Below, in pieces: positions 51,572 to 60,754 of a stretch of 64,000 nucleotides of DNA. The stretch is from positions 558,001 to 622,000 of the forward strand of contig NZ_CP092462.1 of NCBI RefSeq assembly GCF_022387135.1. Direction: 5' to 3'. Both the position numbers and the translations under genes were made by a program. This DNA comes from Comamonas sp. B21-038 (GTDB lineage Bacteria > Pseudomonadota > Gammaproteobacteria > Burkholderiales > Burkholderiaceae_C). Each line of letters opens with the position of its first letter. Position 1 is the first letter of the stretch. Below the pieces are notes generated by a model. That model had not been told where the DNA came from. It was given only the letters and a program-made list of their open reading frames with translations, and searched no databases.

Positions 51572-53929
51572 CTAGGACTGCGGCTGCTGCACGCCTGGGT
51601 AGGTGGCCGGCGCCTTCGGAATGTGCAGGCTGAAGCAGGAGCCCTCGTTGACCCCGCTGGTGACGCTGACAAAACCCTGGTGGCGCAGCACCACCGTCTG
51701 CACAAAGCTCAGGCCCAGGCCGATGCCCGAGATTTGCGGCTGGCTGTTCTGGTGGAAGCGCTGGAACGGCTGAAAGAGCTTGTCCAGCTGCTCCTGCGTC
51801 ATGCCAAAGCCCTGGTCGCGCACTTCCACCTGCCAGTACTCGCCATCATCGGCAATGCTGGCCTCCACCACCGTGCCGCTGGGGCTGTACTTGATCGCGT
51901 TGCCCAGCAGGTTGACAAAGCAGCGCTGCAGCAAGGACCGGTCTCCGACGCAGACGATGTCGGTCTCGGCGGCCTCCAGCGCTCCGGGCAGGTAGCGTGC
52001 CTGGATTTTCTTCTCCGAGGCCTTGGCCCAGCAGTCGTCAACGGCTTCCTGCAGCAATACATCGAGGTTGAGCAGCTGCGGCTGCATGGCCTGCGACTGG
52101 GCCGAGGCGAGCTGGACAAAGCTCTCTGCCATCTCCAGCGACTGGTGCGCCAGGCGGTTGATCTTGCGGTGCAGCTCGGCCTCGCTCATCTGGCCGGGGA
52201 ATTCCTTGTACATCTCCAGCAAGGTGATGATCGAGGACTGGGGTGAGCGGAAATCATGCGAGATGAAACGCAGCGCCTGGTCGCGCTGCTGCTGCGCCTT
52301 GTGCAGCTCGGTCAGGTCCACCAGCATCAACAGCCAGCCCGCAGGCGCCGGTGCACGAAAGGCCTCGGCCAGCAGCAGCCAGGGGTGGTCCTCGCGGTCG
52401 AGCACCTCGCACTCAGGCGGTAGGGCGCGCAACTGCTCGGCGCTGGCAAACGACAGCACCTGGCCCGAGTCCTTGGTGCGCATGCCTTGCAGCGCCGACT
52501 GGATCGCGATCAACCCCTGGCTGGGCACGCCCAGGTTCTGCAGGTAGCGCACGGCGGCGGCATTGTGCAGGCTGACCATGCCCAACGGATCGACCACAAA
52601 GGTGGGCGAGGGGATCTGGCGCAGCGTATCGCGCACAAAGCCGTGCATCTGGCGCAGGGTGTCGGTGGCGGTCTCCACCGCCTTGATGCGCCGCTCCAGA
52701 AAGTCGTCCATCAGCAGGCCATTGCGCTGCGGGGCGCTGGTGGTGTCCAGCGCAGCGCGCAGGTTGTGCATCTCCTGCTGCAGGAAACGCGCGGCCGCGC
52801 TGAGGCGCCGCCAGCTCCAGATCGGGTAGATGACCAGCAGGCCCACCAGTGCCGCCCCGGGCGCCAGCTGCAAGCCGGCCCAGCTGCGCAGTGCCAGGCA
52901 CAGCGCCAGCAGGCCCGCAGCCACGGTCATCTGCGCCAGCAGGCCGGCCATCGGCCCCAGCAGTGCAATGGCCAGCAGCGCCAGCACAATCGCGGCCAGG
53001 TTGACGGCCATATTGCTCTGCAGCGATACGGCATGCACATGCTGGTTGGACAGCTGGGAGTCGAGTGCATGGGCGATCAGCTCCACGCCCGCGATATGCC
53101 GCGATGCGGGCCGCGCGGGGCTGGCAAAGTAATCGCCCAGGCCCGAGGCGGTGGCGCCCAGCAGCACATACTTGCCGCGAAAGCTGTCGGCGGGTATGCG
53201 TCCCGTCAGCACATCTTCGGCCGAGTACATGGTGTAGGGCCGGTCTCCTCGGGCAAAGTTGAAGATCTCGGGCGAGCGCTGCACCCACTGCTCTCCGGGC
53301 TCGGGGGGGCGCGTGCCCTGGCACAGCGCATGGCTCTGGCCGCTGGCACACAGCATGGCAATGCTGAAATGGGGCCAGGGCCCGGTGTCCTCGCCTTGCG
53401 CGCCGGAGTAGCGGCGTATCACTCCGTCGTCATCGACGGTGACGTTCACATGCCCGAGCTGGCGCGCCGCCTCGCGCAGGCGGGCGAGCGGCAGTTCGGC
53501 GCCGATGTCCACATTGGCCATGCGCCAGTCCACCGGCAGCACGACATGGCCTGCCTGGGCAATCGCCTGCGCCAGCTGGACATCGTCCTCAGGGTGCTGC
53601 AGGTCGGGTTCGCTGAACAGCACGTCCACGCCCAGGGCCTTGGGGTGCTGGGCGGCGATGCGATCTATCAGCTGCGCATGCACGGAGCGGCGCCACGGCC
53701 AGCGGCCCACGCTTTGCAGGCTCGCATCGTCAATCGCAACGATGACGATGTCATCGCGGGGCACCGGCGCGCTGAGCCAGCCGGTGATGTCCTGCACAAA
53801 GGTATTGATGACACGGGGCTGCTCGCGCAGGCTGGCCCAGGCCACCAGGCCCAGCAGCAGCGCAGACAGCGTCAGCCACTCCAGCCAGCGCAGCTGGGTT
53901 CGGCTCAATGAGAAAGAGGGTACGGCCAT
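51572..53929 (-). CDS. CHASE2-domain sensor histidine kinase
   Basis: A 785-residue membrane kinase. After one N-terminal helix (about 19-36) comes an extracellular CHASE2 domain of about 250 residues (DDIVIVAIDDASLQSVGRWPW, ALGVDVLFSEPD, FRGKYVLLGATASGLGDYF), then three close transmembrane helices (about 315-385), a PAS-like region (about 440-555), HisKA with ISHDFRSPQSSI, and a HATPase (NLLGNAIKYSPSG, DQGFGM, GIGLGLSF). It is linked to a FecR/LysM protein gene 60 bases upstream and an OmpR-type regulator further upstream. Confidence 0.92.
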   Translation of the reverse strand: MAVPSFSLSRTQLRWLEWLTLSALLLGLVAWASLREQPRVINTFVQDITGWLSAPVPRDDIVIVAIDDASLQSVGRWPWRRSVHAQLIDRIAAQHPKALGVDVLFSEPDLQHPEDDVQLAQAIAQAGHVVLPVDWRMANVDIGAELPLARLREAARQLGHVNVTVDDDGVIRRYSGAQGEDTGPWPHFSIAMLCASGQSHALCQGTRPPEPGEQWVQRSPEIFNFARGDRPYTMYSAEDVLTGRIPADSFRGKYVLLGATASGLGDYFASPARPASRHIAGVELIAHALDSQLSNQHVHAVSLQSNMAVNLAAIVLALLAIALLGPMAGLLAQMTVAAGLLALCLALRSWAGLQLAPGAALVGLLVIYPIWSWRRLSAAARFLQQEMHNLRAALDTTSAPQRNGLLMDDFLERRIKAVETATDTLRQMHGFVRDTLRQIPSPTFVVDPLGMVSLHNAAAVRYLQNLGVPSQGLIAIQSALQGMRTKDSGQVLSFASAEQLRALPPECEVLDREDHPWLLLAEAFRAPAPAGWLLMLVDLTELHKAQQQRDQALRFISHDFRSPQSSIITLLEMYKEFPGQMSEAELHRKINRLAHQSLEMAESFVQLASAQSQAMQPQLLNLDVLLQEAVDDCWAKASEKKIQARYLPGALEAAETDIVCVGDRSLLQRCFVNLLGNAIKYSPSGTVVEASIADDGEYWQVEVRDQGFGMTQEQLDKLFQPFQRFHQNSQPQISGIGLGLSFVQTVVLRHQGFVSVTSGVNEGSCFSLHIPKAPATYPGVQQPQS

Positions 53930-53947
53930 GGGCGGTTCAGTGAACGC

Positions 53948-53975
53948 GGACAGCGCACCGTCAGGGGCGCTGTCC
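53948..53975 (-). terminator. Inverted repeat between the FecR-like gene and the kinase gene
   Basis: A 9-base stem (GGACAGCGC/GCGCTGTCC) with a 10-base loop lies in the 60-base gap. It lacks a T run, so it more likely protects RNA ends or reduces read-through into the kinase gene than terminates fully. Confidence 0.4.
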
Positions 53976-53989
53976 AGGTCGGCGTACCC

Positions 53990-55708
53990 TTAGCGCGGGC
54001 TGAGAACAGCTTTGCCTTCACCGGTTCTGAGGACGGTACCCGCGCCGGTGACGACCGAGGGCTCGACAGTGAGCTTGCGCGGATCGGAGTAGCGGCTCTT
54101 GAGGCCCGAAGGGTCCAGCACCTGGATGCGCACATAGTAGTCGCCCGCGACCAGGGGGTCCGATGTCCACTGCGGCTGGTCAAGCTGCGTGCTGACCAGC
54201 GGACTGGCAAAGGATTCGTCTTTGGCCAGCTGCAGGTTGAAACGCTGGTTGGGCTCGGCCGGCCAGGACAGCTGCAGCAGGTTGGGGGCGCTGGGCTCTG
54301 CCGCATTCAGCGCATCGGCGCCCAGTGCCGCCGGGTTGCTGCCGGTCTTGAAAGCCTGTGGCTGCGCAAACGGGCCTTGGTCCAGGCTGCCGTCCGCCAG
54401 CCGGCGCACGCTGGCCGCACGCCAGAAATAGTGGCCCTCGCCCAAGCCGGTCACGCTGGCCTGGCAGTTGTCCACCACGCCGGAGTCCTGCAAGGGTTGC
54501 GAGAAATCCCGGCTGGCAGAGACCTGGATGCGGTAGCCCGCAATGCCCGAGCCGCCCTCGGTGCAGAGCAGCTCGCCATCGGACAAGCCGATCAAGCCAT
54601 CCGGGGCAGGGCTGGAATAGAGCGGCGGGATGGGAGTCGCCTTGACCTTGATGGTCTGCACCGCCGGCTTGCCTGGTATGTCCTGCGCGTCGAGGGCGCG
54701 TGCACTCAGGTAGTAGGTGCCGTCCGGTACGGCCTCGAATCGGAAGCTGGGGCTGGCATGGCTTTGGCGCAGGATCACGCGGGACAGATCCGCGTCGAGT
54801 GCCAGCAGCACGGCATACTGCCGAGCGCCCGGCACCTCGCCCACTTGCAGTGTTAGAAAATTGGCGTCTTCAAAAACGGCGGGGTTGCGCTCCAGGCTGG
54901 GTGCCTCCAGCAGGGCCACCGGCGTGCCCACCTGGCCGCTTGCCTGCACTGCCACACCCGATCCCGCCGGTACCAGGGCCTGCTGCGCCGGCTGGCGCTT
55001 TGCCGTGTAACCTTGCACCTGCACCACGCCCTTGTCGACGGCGGTGATGGCCTTGCCGGAATCCGTCACGCTGACCGAGAACACCGTGCCGCGCACGCTG
55101 GTGGTGGCCATCGGCGTCTTGATCTCGAACTTGCGCTTGCGGCGCTGGTCCACCACGGGCGTCACATGGGATTCCAGACCGCCCTGGCTCAGATCGAGCA
55201 CCGACTGCTGCTCGTCGGTGCGGCTGTTCTTGCGCAGCTCGCTGAGCTTGAGCTGCGAGTTCTCATTGATGCGCACCGAGCTGCCATCGGCAAAGCGCAG
55301 GCTCACATAGCTGCCCGCAGGCACCTGCAGCTCATCGCCCTCGGTCAGGATCGTGCCCGACGCTGCGCTCTGCCAGTCGCTGCCGGACTGCGGCGAGCGC
55401 ATGCGTGCAACGCCCTTGACATGGGTGATCGTCACTTCCTGGTAGCCCACCATGTGGGCAGGAATGACGATGACCGAGCCCACCCGCAGCCGCAATGGAT
55501 CCTTGACGCCATTGAGCGTGCCGACGGCGCGCCACTGCTGCGGGTCCTTCAGATAGCGCTGGGCCACGCCTTCAAGCGTGTCGCCGCTGACGACCGTATG
55601 GCGGATATCGGGCAACTGGTCTGCCGACGCCGCCAGCGCGAGACCAGGGGCGGCCACGCCAATGGCCAGCCAGATGGCAGTAGACAATGGCAGACGGGAA
55701 CGAAACAA
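53990..55708 (-). CDS. LysM-FecR periplasmic protein
   Basis: A 572-residue exported protein. After a signal peptide (about 1-27) comes a LysM peptidoglycan-binding module (HTVVSGDTLEGVAQRYLKDPQQW), then a FecR domain (about 100-240: LTEGDELQVPAGSYVSLRFADGSSVRINENSQ, IKTPMATTSVRGTVFSV). At least two fibronectin-III-like modules follow (GDYYVRIQVLDPSGLKSRYSDPR). The start is TTG at 55708, eight bases after AAGGAG. It probably anchors in the wall and feeds a signal to the CHASE2 kinase encoded next to it, as FecR-type proteins do for other regulators. This pairing is inference. Confidence 0.9.
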   Translation of the reverse strand: MFRSRLPLSTAIWLAIGVAAPGLALAASADQLPDIRHTVVSGDTLEGVAQRYLKDPQQWRAVGTLNGVKDPLRLRVGSVIVIPAHMVGYQEVTITHVKGVARMRSPQSGSDWQSAASGTILTEGDELQVPAGSYVSLRFADGSSVRINENSQLKLSELRKNSRTDEQQSVLDLSQGGLESHVTPVVDQRRKRKFEIKTPMATTSVRGTVFSVSVTDSGKAITAVDKGVVQVQGYTAKRQPAQQALVPAGSGVAVQASGQVGTPVALLEAPSLERNPAVFEDANFLTLQVGEVPGARQYAVLLALDADLSRVILRQSHASPSFRFEAVPDGTYYLSARALDAQDIPGKPAVQTIKVKATPIPPLYSSPAPDGLIGLSDGELLCTEGGSGIAGYRIQVSASRDFSQPLQDSGVVDNCQASVTGLGEGHYFWRAASVRRLADGSLDQGPFAQPQAFKTGSNPAALGADALNAAEPSAPNLLQLSWPAEPNQRFNLQLAKDESFASPLVSTQLDQPQWTSDPLVAGDYYVRIQVLDPSGLKSRYSDPRKLTVEPSVVTGAGTVLRTGEGKAVLSPR

Positions 55709-55770
55709 GATGGCTCTCCTTCAAGCCCGGCGGCCAGGCCGGGCAGGTGGTCGGGATGCATCAGCGTAAA

Positions 55771-55801
55771 TACGGCCAACACGTGTGGCGTGTTGGCCGT
55801 A
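55771..55801 (-). terminator. Terminator-like hairpin after the response regulator gene
   Basis: A perfect 13-base stem (TACGGCCAACACG/CGTGTTGGCCGTA) with a 5-base loop lies between the regulator and the FecR-like gene. On the minus strand only TTTA follows, so termination may be partial and set the ratio of the two products. Confidence 0.6.
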
Positions 55802-55828
55802 TGACGCGCTGCATTTCCCTGCAGACAT

Positions 55829-56536
55829 TCAGTCGGGCTGCGTCTCGGACAGCGGTTTGACGGCCTCAAACCGATAGCCCACTCCATACACAGCGGTGAT
55901 GATGAACCCGTTCTCCGGACGCAGATCCAGCAAGGTGCGCAGCCGCGATACATGGGTATCGAGCGAGCGCGAGATGACATCGGAGTTCTGGCCCCAGATG
56001 ATTTCGCGCAAATGGTCACGCGACAGCAGGCGCCCCATGTTCTGAAACAGGAACAGCGCCAGATCGTACTCGCGGTTCTTCAACTCCACCAGCTTGCCGT
56101 CAACTTCCAAGGCCCGCGAATCGGACAGGAACTTGTAGCGGCCAAACTCCAGCGTACCCTTGGTGGCCGCAGGGTAGGCGCGGCGCAGCAGCGCACGCAC
56201 ACGCGCGACCAGCTCGGCCACCCGCAGCGGTTTGATCATGAAATCGTCCGCTCCGGCCTCCAGTCCCTCGACGATGTCCGCCTCACCATGGCGGCTGGTG
56301 ATGAAGAGCACCGGCAACTCCTGGTTGACGTTCTCCCGTATCCAGCGCACGACCTGCGGTCCCGTGGTGTCCGGCAATTGCCAGTCCAGGATCAGCAGAT
56401 CATAGGTTTCGCGGCGCATGTCCTTGATCAGCGAGGCGCCAGAGGAATGGGTCGTACAGGCGTGGCCCTCCGCCTCCATGGTCTTGGAGAGCATATCCAA
56501 CACCACCAGATCATCATCCAGTGCCACAATTCTCAT
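55829..56536 (-). CDS. OmpR-family response regulator
   Basis: A 235-residue regulator with a receiver domain (residues 1-118; acidic pocket at ALDDD, phospho-acceptor in LILDWQLPD at Asp51, Lys in MIKPL near 102) and a winged-helix DNA-binding domain (about 128-228: LVELKNREYDLALFLFQNMGRLLSRDHLREIIWG, THVSRLRTLLDLRPENGFIITAVYGVGYRFE). It is the first gene of a three-gene set with the FecR/LysM protein and the CHASE2 kinase, which should phosphorylate it. The controlled genes are unknown. Confidence 0.93.
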   Translation of the reverse strand: MRIVALDDDLVVLDMLSKTMEAEGHACTTHSSGASLIKDMRRETYDLLILDWQLPDTTGPQVVRWIRENVNQELPVLFITSRHGEADIVEGLEAGADDFMIKPLRVAELVARVRALLRRAYPAATKGTLEFGRYKFLSDSRALEVDGKLVELKNREYDLALFLFQNMGRLLSRDHLREIIWGQNSDVISRSLDTHVSRLRTLLDLRPENGFIITAVYGVGYRFEAVKPLSETQPD

Positions 56537-56693
56537 AACAGCTCACTCCCACAAAGCTCAATAGCTTGCTTTTATTCGATGGCTCAATAATAAAAGCAAA
56601 TTGAATCACTCGCTCCACACTGCGTTAAACGGGTAAGTTGCCACGGCGGTGACAGCTTCAACAATTAGTTGCAAATGCAGTATAGGCAGTCTC

Positions 56694-57986
56694 TTAACTC
56701 TCGGCTATCTCTTTGAGCGCCAACTGCACATCCGACAGGGAGCAGCTGTCACCCAATTGCAGGTTGTCCATGGCCTCGGGGAGGCTCTGTGGCTGCGCCT
56801 GCAATTGTGCAATCATCGCGCCCGCGTCCCTGGGCGCATCGAATCCCAGGCTCTGCAGCAGCACGGCGCCATCGGCCCGCACCAACTTGAAGTAGAACTT
56901 GCCGTCCTTCTCGCGGTACTGCTTGAATGCAGCGCCGGCCTGCCGGGTTGCCGCCTTCGGCGTATCGGCATGGCTGGCCGCGGTCAGTGGCCGCAGGCCA
57001 ACAGCGGCACGTAACTTATGTAGTAAAGGGCCTGAATATGTTCGTGCTTTTTCTGCACCTTGGCGCAAAATGGCCTCCACTTCCTGGGGGTGGGCCATCA
57101 GGTAGTTGTAGCGCTCACGCAACGGAGCGAGCTCACGGTCAATGCATTCGAACAGCAAGGCCTTCGCATCTCCCCAGGCAATGCCGTCTGCATAGGCCTG
57201 GCGCAAGGCCGCTGTTTCCTCGGGGGTGGCAAACGCCTGGTACATCTGAAACAGAGCCGAGCCTTCCACCTCCTTGGGCTCGCCGGGGGCGCGCGAGTCG
57301 GTCACGATGCTGCCGATCAACTTCTTGAGCTGGGCCTGCGTGGAGAACAGCGGAATCGTGTTGTCGTAGCTCTTGCTCATCTTGCGGCCATCGAGGCCGG
57401 CCAGGGTTGCCACATGGTCGTCCACTGCTGCCTCGGGCAGCACGAAATGCTCGCCATACAGGTGGTTGAAGCTCGAGGCCATGTCACGGGCCATCTCGAT
57501 GTGCTGGATCTGGTCACGGCCCACTGGCACCTTGTTCGCGTTGAATACCAGAATGTCTGCGCCCATCAGCACCGGGTACATGAAAAGGCCTGCGGTGACG
57601 CCGTCATCGCCTTCCTTGCCGGATTCGGCATTCTTGTCCTGCGCGGCCTTGTAGGCATGGGCGCGGTTGAGCACGCCCTTGCCGGTCACGCAGGTCAGAA
57701 ACCAGGTCAGCTCGGGAATCTCCGGGATATCCGACTGGCGGTAGAAGGTCACGTGCTCGGGGTTCAGGCCAGCGGCCAGCCAGCTCGCCGCGATCTCCAA
57801 GGTCGAGCGGTTGACGCGCTCGGGATCCTGGCACTTGATCAGCGCGTGGTAGTCGGCGAGGAAATAGAAGTTCTCGACATCGCCGGCACGGCTGGCGGCG
57901 ATGGCCGGGCGCATCATGCCGGCGTAGTTGCCCAGGTGGGGCGTTCCAGAGGGGGTGATACCCGTGAGATAACGTGTCTTAGTCAT
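56694..57986 (-). CDS. trpS: Tryptophanyl-tRNA synthetase
   Basis: A 430-residue class I synthetase charging tRNA-Trp. The HIGH-type motif appears as TPHLGNYAG near the start, and KMSKSYDNTIPLF is the KMSKS loop. A C-terminal extension of about 90 residues beyond the usual 335 is present (RQAGAAFKQYREKDGKFYFKLVRADGAVLLQSLGF), which is known from other betaproteobacterial TrpS proteins. The gene is upstream of the response regulator on the same strand but is separated from it by about 160 bases. Confidence 0.95.
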   Translation of the reverse strand: MTKTRYLTGITPSGTPHLGNYAGMMRPAIAASRAGDVENFYFLADYHALIKCQDPERVNRSTLEIAASWLAAGLNPEHVTFYRQSDIPEIPELTWFLTCVTGKGVLNRAHAYKAAQDKNAESGKEGDDGVTAGLFMYPVLMGADILVFNANKVPVGRDQIQHIEMARDMASSFNHLYGEHFVLPEAAVDDHVATLAGLDGRKMSKSYDNTIPLFSTQAQLKKLIGSIVTDSRAPGEPKEVEGSALFQMYQAFATPEETAALRQAYADGIAWGDAKALLFECIDRELAPLRERYNYLMAHPQEVEAILRQGAEKARTYSGPLLHKLRAAVGLRPLTAASHADTPKAATRQAGAAFKQYREKDGKFYFKLVRADGAVLLQSLGFDAPRDAGAMIAQLQAQPQSLPEAMDNLQLGDSCSLSDVQLALKEIAES

Positions 57987-58034
57987 AACGATCCATCAAT
58001 ATGCGTTGCGGCGCAGGGCGGGCGGTGCAGGCGG

Positions 58035-58688
58035 TCAGCTGAAGGGCATCAGCACCACGCTGACAACGGCGTAGCCCAGGCTCATCAGGGGGCGCATCCA
58101 GAAGGTGCTGACGACCCCTGCAATGACAAGGCCCATGACGATGAAAAATCCATAAGGTTCAATCTTGGAGACGGCCACCGCCTGCTTGTAGGGCAGCAGC
58201 CCCACCAGCACACGCCCGCCATCCAGCGGAGGCAGCGGAAACAGGTTGAAGGCCCACATCACCAGGTTCACCAGCACACCGGCCTGCGCCATCTTCAGGA
58301 AGAAGCGCTCATCGACGCCAGAGGCGACCAGAATGCCGTAGACCACAGCCCAGAGCAGGGCCTGCACAAAATTGGTCGCAGGGCCGGCCAGCGCCACCCA
58401 GATCATGTCGCGTTTGGGGTTGCGCAGGTTGCCAAAGGCCACGGGCACGGGTTTGGCGTAGCCAAACACAAAGGCGCCCGAGGTCATGAAATACAGCATC
58501 AGCGGCATCAGGATGGTGCCGATGGGGTCGATGTGCTTGAGCGGGTTCAGCGTCAGGCGGCCCAGCATGGCCGCCGTGTTGTCCCCGAAATGGCGCGCAG
58601 CATAGCCATGCGCTGCCTCGTGCACGGTAATGGAGAACAGCACCGGCAGTGCATAGATCAGAACGGTTTGTATCAGGTCAGCATTCAC
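58035..58688 (-). CDS. Site-2 protease family (M50) membrane metalloprotease
   Basis: A 217-residue polytopic protease of the M50 family. The zinc motif HEAAH lies in the first membrane segment (VLFSITVHEAAHGYAARHFGD), and the third zinc ligand is in the NLFPLPPLDGGRV segment. About five to six spans are visible. Such short S2P enzymes lack a PDZ domain, so their targets are unknown. It is followed 48 bases on by trpS and may be transcribed with it, a linkage also seen in relatives. Confidence 0.92.
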   Translation of the reverse strand: MNADLIQTVLIYALPVLFSITVHEAAHGYAARHFGDNTAAMLGRLTLNPLKHIDPIGTILMPLMLYFMTSGAFVFGYAKPVPVAFGNLRNPKRDMIWVALAGPATNFVQALLWAVVYGILVASGVDERFFLKMAQAGVLVNLVMWAFNLFPLPPLDGGRVLVGLLPYKQAVAVSKIEPYGFFIVMGLVIAGVVSTFWMRPLMSLGYAVVSVVLMPFS

Positions 58689-58866
58689 GGAGAAGGCGGG
58701 TCGTCAGTAAGGTGAGAAAGGGCGCGCCACAGCGCACCAGGCAGTGGCGAGCCTATCAGATTTGCCGGTGGCCTCTGCGCAGCGATGGCAATGGCCATGG
58801 CAAACGTTTGCGCAGGCCGCCTCAGCAGGGCCCGCCCCAGTGCGCCAGCCGTGCCTGGCGGCCCGC

Positions 58867-59502
58867 TTACAGACCCAGTTGCGCCAGTGGCCCGCGGCCT
58901 TCGCGCACCACCACGGGCGCACCCCCGGTGCCCATCGGCGTCAGGTCGACGATCGTCGTCGGCTCCAGCGGGCAGGGCCCCGCATTGACCACCAGTTCGA
59001 TCTGCGATTCAAAGCGCTCGCGGATTTCTTCGGGGTCATTCAGCGGCTCGGTCTCGCCCGGCGGAATCAAGGTGGTGGACAGCAGCGGCTCCCCATGCAA
59101 CTCCAGCAGCATCAACAGGCCCTTGTTGTCGGGCACGCGCAGACCAATGGTCTTGCGCGAAGGGTGGCTGATGCGGCGGGGCACCTCTTTGGTGGCGGCC
59201 AGAATAAAGGTGAACGGTCCGGGCGTGCCCAGCTTGAGCATGCGGAACTGGTGGTTGTCCACCATTGCATAGCTCGACAGCTGGGACAGATCGCAGCACA
59301 GCAACGTGAGCATGCGTTTGTCATCGATCTGGCGGATGCGGCGCAGCCGGTCCACCACTTGCTTGTTGTCCAGCGCGCAGACAAAGGCGTAGCTGGAGTC
59401 GGTGGGCACTGCCAGGATGCCGCCGTCCTTGAGCATGGCGGCGGCCTGCTTGAGCAGGCGGGGTTGGGGATTGTCGGGGTGAACCTCGAAATATTGGGCC
59501 AT
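58867..59502 (-). CDS. YciO/Sua5/YrdC-family protein (threonylcarbamoyl-AMP synthase-like)
   Basis: A 211-residue protein of the Sua5/YciO/YrdC family, whose best-known activity forms threonylcarbamoyl-AMP for the t6A modification of tRNA. It reads NPQPRLLKQAAAMLKDGGILAVPTDSSYAF near the start, then KRMLTLLCCDLSQLSSYA and GPFTFILAATKEVPRR. The sequence and length fit the YciO branch rather than TsaC, so the role in tRNA modification is less certain. It is preceded on the same strand by a PHP phosphoesterase gene, an arrangement shared with Escherichia coli yciO and yciV. Confidence 0.9.
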   Translation of the reverse strand: MAQYFEVHPDNPQPRLLKQAAAMLKDGGILAVPTDSSYAFVCALDNKQVVDRLRRIRQIDDKRMLTLLCCDLSQLSSYAMVDNHQFRMLKLGTPGPFTFILAATKEVPRRISHPSRKTIGLRVPDNKGLLMLLELHGEPLLSTTLIPPGETEPLNDPEEIRERFESQIELVVNAGPCPLEPTTIVDLTPMGTGGAPVVVREGRGPLAQLGL

Positions 59503-59553
59503 GGATGTGTTGGTGGTGCGCTGGTTATCGTGGGTGTGGCGGTTGGGGCTGGC

Positions 59554-60441
59554 TCAATGAACAGCGGTGTGCTGCGGCGCACCCGGGTGCAGGATGCGCC
59601 CCTTCAGCGCCTGCCACACGGGTGGGACGCCGCTGGGCAGCGAGGGCAGGGCACCAAAATCGGTACCCGATTCGCCCGGGCTGTGGAAATCGCAGCCCCG
59701 TGAGGCATACAGGCCAAAGCTGTTGGCCAGGTCTGCGTAGATGGCGTATTCGTGCGGAAAGTGGCTGCCGGTGACCACTTCCACCCCTTGGCCGCCATAG
59801 TCCTTGAACGAGGAGAACAGCGCATGCTCTTCCCCGCCATTGAGGTGGTAGCGCGCAGGGTGGGCGATGACGGCCAGCCCGCCCGCTTGCACGATCCACT
59901 GCACGGCATCCTGCAGCCGCGCCCAGCGGTGGGGCACAAAGCCGGGCTTGCCCTCGACCAGGTAATGGCGGAACACCTCCGCCGGATCGCGGCAGACCCG
60001 GGTTTCGACCAGAAAGCGGGCAAAATGCGTGCGCGAGATCAAATCCGGGTTGCCCACATAGCGCAGCGCACCTTCATAGGCGCCGCCGATACCGACCTTC
60101 TCCAGGCCGGCGGCCATCTCGCGAGCGCGCTGCTCGCGGCCGCCCCGCGTGCGCGCCAGACCTTCGCGCAGGCCGGCGTGGTGCCAGTCAAAACCCAGGC
60201 CGACGATATGCACGGTGGTTTCGCCAAAGCTCACTGACACCTCCACACCGCTCAGAAATGCCAGGCCCTGCTGCGCGGCCGCAGCACTCGCCCGGTCCAG
60301 ACCGCTGACTTCGTCATGGTCGGTCAGCGCCCACAGCTGCACCCCCCGCTCGCGGGCACGCTGGGCCAGCGCTTCCGGGCTCAGGGTGCCATCGGAAAAC
60401 GTGGAGTGGCAGTGCAGATCGGCGTTCAGCATGTCTGGCAT
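59554..60441 (-). CDS. PHP-domain phosphoesterase (YciV/RNase AM-like)
   Basis: A 295-residue PHP-family metal phosphoesterase. The trinuclear metal site is visible at DLHCHSTFSDGT (residues about 7-18), LTDHDEVSG, EVSVSFGETTVHIVGLGFD and the later VIAHPARY and GCDFHSPG stretches. Relatives hydrolyse 3',5'-nucleoside bisphosphates and trim RNA 5' ends (RNase AM). Its neighbour on the same strand is the YciO-like gene 51 bases downstream, and they are likely co-transcribed. A Met at residue 4 could also serve as start. Confidence 0.9.
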   Translation of the reverse strand: MPDMLNADLHCHSTFSDGTLSPEALAQRARERGVQLWALTDHDEVSGLDRASAAAAQQGLAFLSGVEVSVSFGETTVHIVGLGFDWHHAGLREGLARTRGGREQRAREMAAGLEKVGIGGAYEGALRYVGNPDLISRTHFARFLVETRVCRDPAEVFRHYLVEGKPGFVPHRWARLQDAVQWIVQAGGLAVIAHPARYHLNGGEEHALFSSFKDYGGQGVEVVTGSHFPHEYAIYADLANSFGLYASRGCDFHSPGESGTDFGALPSLPSGVPPVWQALKGRILHPGAPQHTAVH

Positions 60442-60754
60442 GAATTTGGCTAGTGGTAAGGGGGGGCAGGCAATTCACAGCGCAGCAGCGCGGCAATACC
60501 TGCTTTCATTGTAGGCCGCGTGGTGTGCGCAGCGTGTCAGACCCGGCGCAGCATCCGGGCTATCCCGCCGCTGCCGGGCGTACTGTCTCTGAAATGTCAG
60601 TATTAACCCTTAAATTGTCATTGTTTCGCCGATTTGACGAAAATAACAGTGCATCTCGACGTTTTGCGTTTTTTACTAGGGTTTTTAACAGGAATACACT
60701 GTCGGTTTTTCACGGTCGCGCAGCCCGGCTTCGCTGCGTCTAGAGGATACGTAG
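60442..60754. other. Divergent intergenic region
   Basis: About 310 bases between the PHP gene (minus) and the amino-acid binding-protein gene (plus). Bases from about 60590 to 60720 are AT-rich and include TTGACG at 60635 and several near-repeats of TGTCA, compatible with promoter and regulator sites for the ABC operon. I could not fix exact promoter boxes. Confidence 0.5.
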
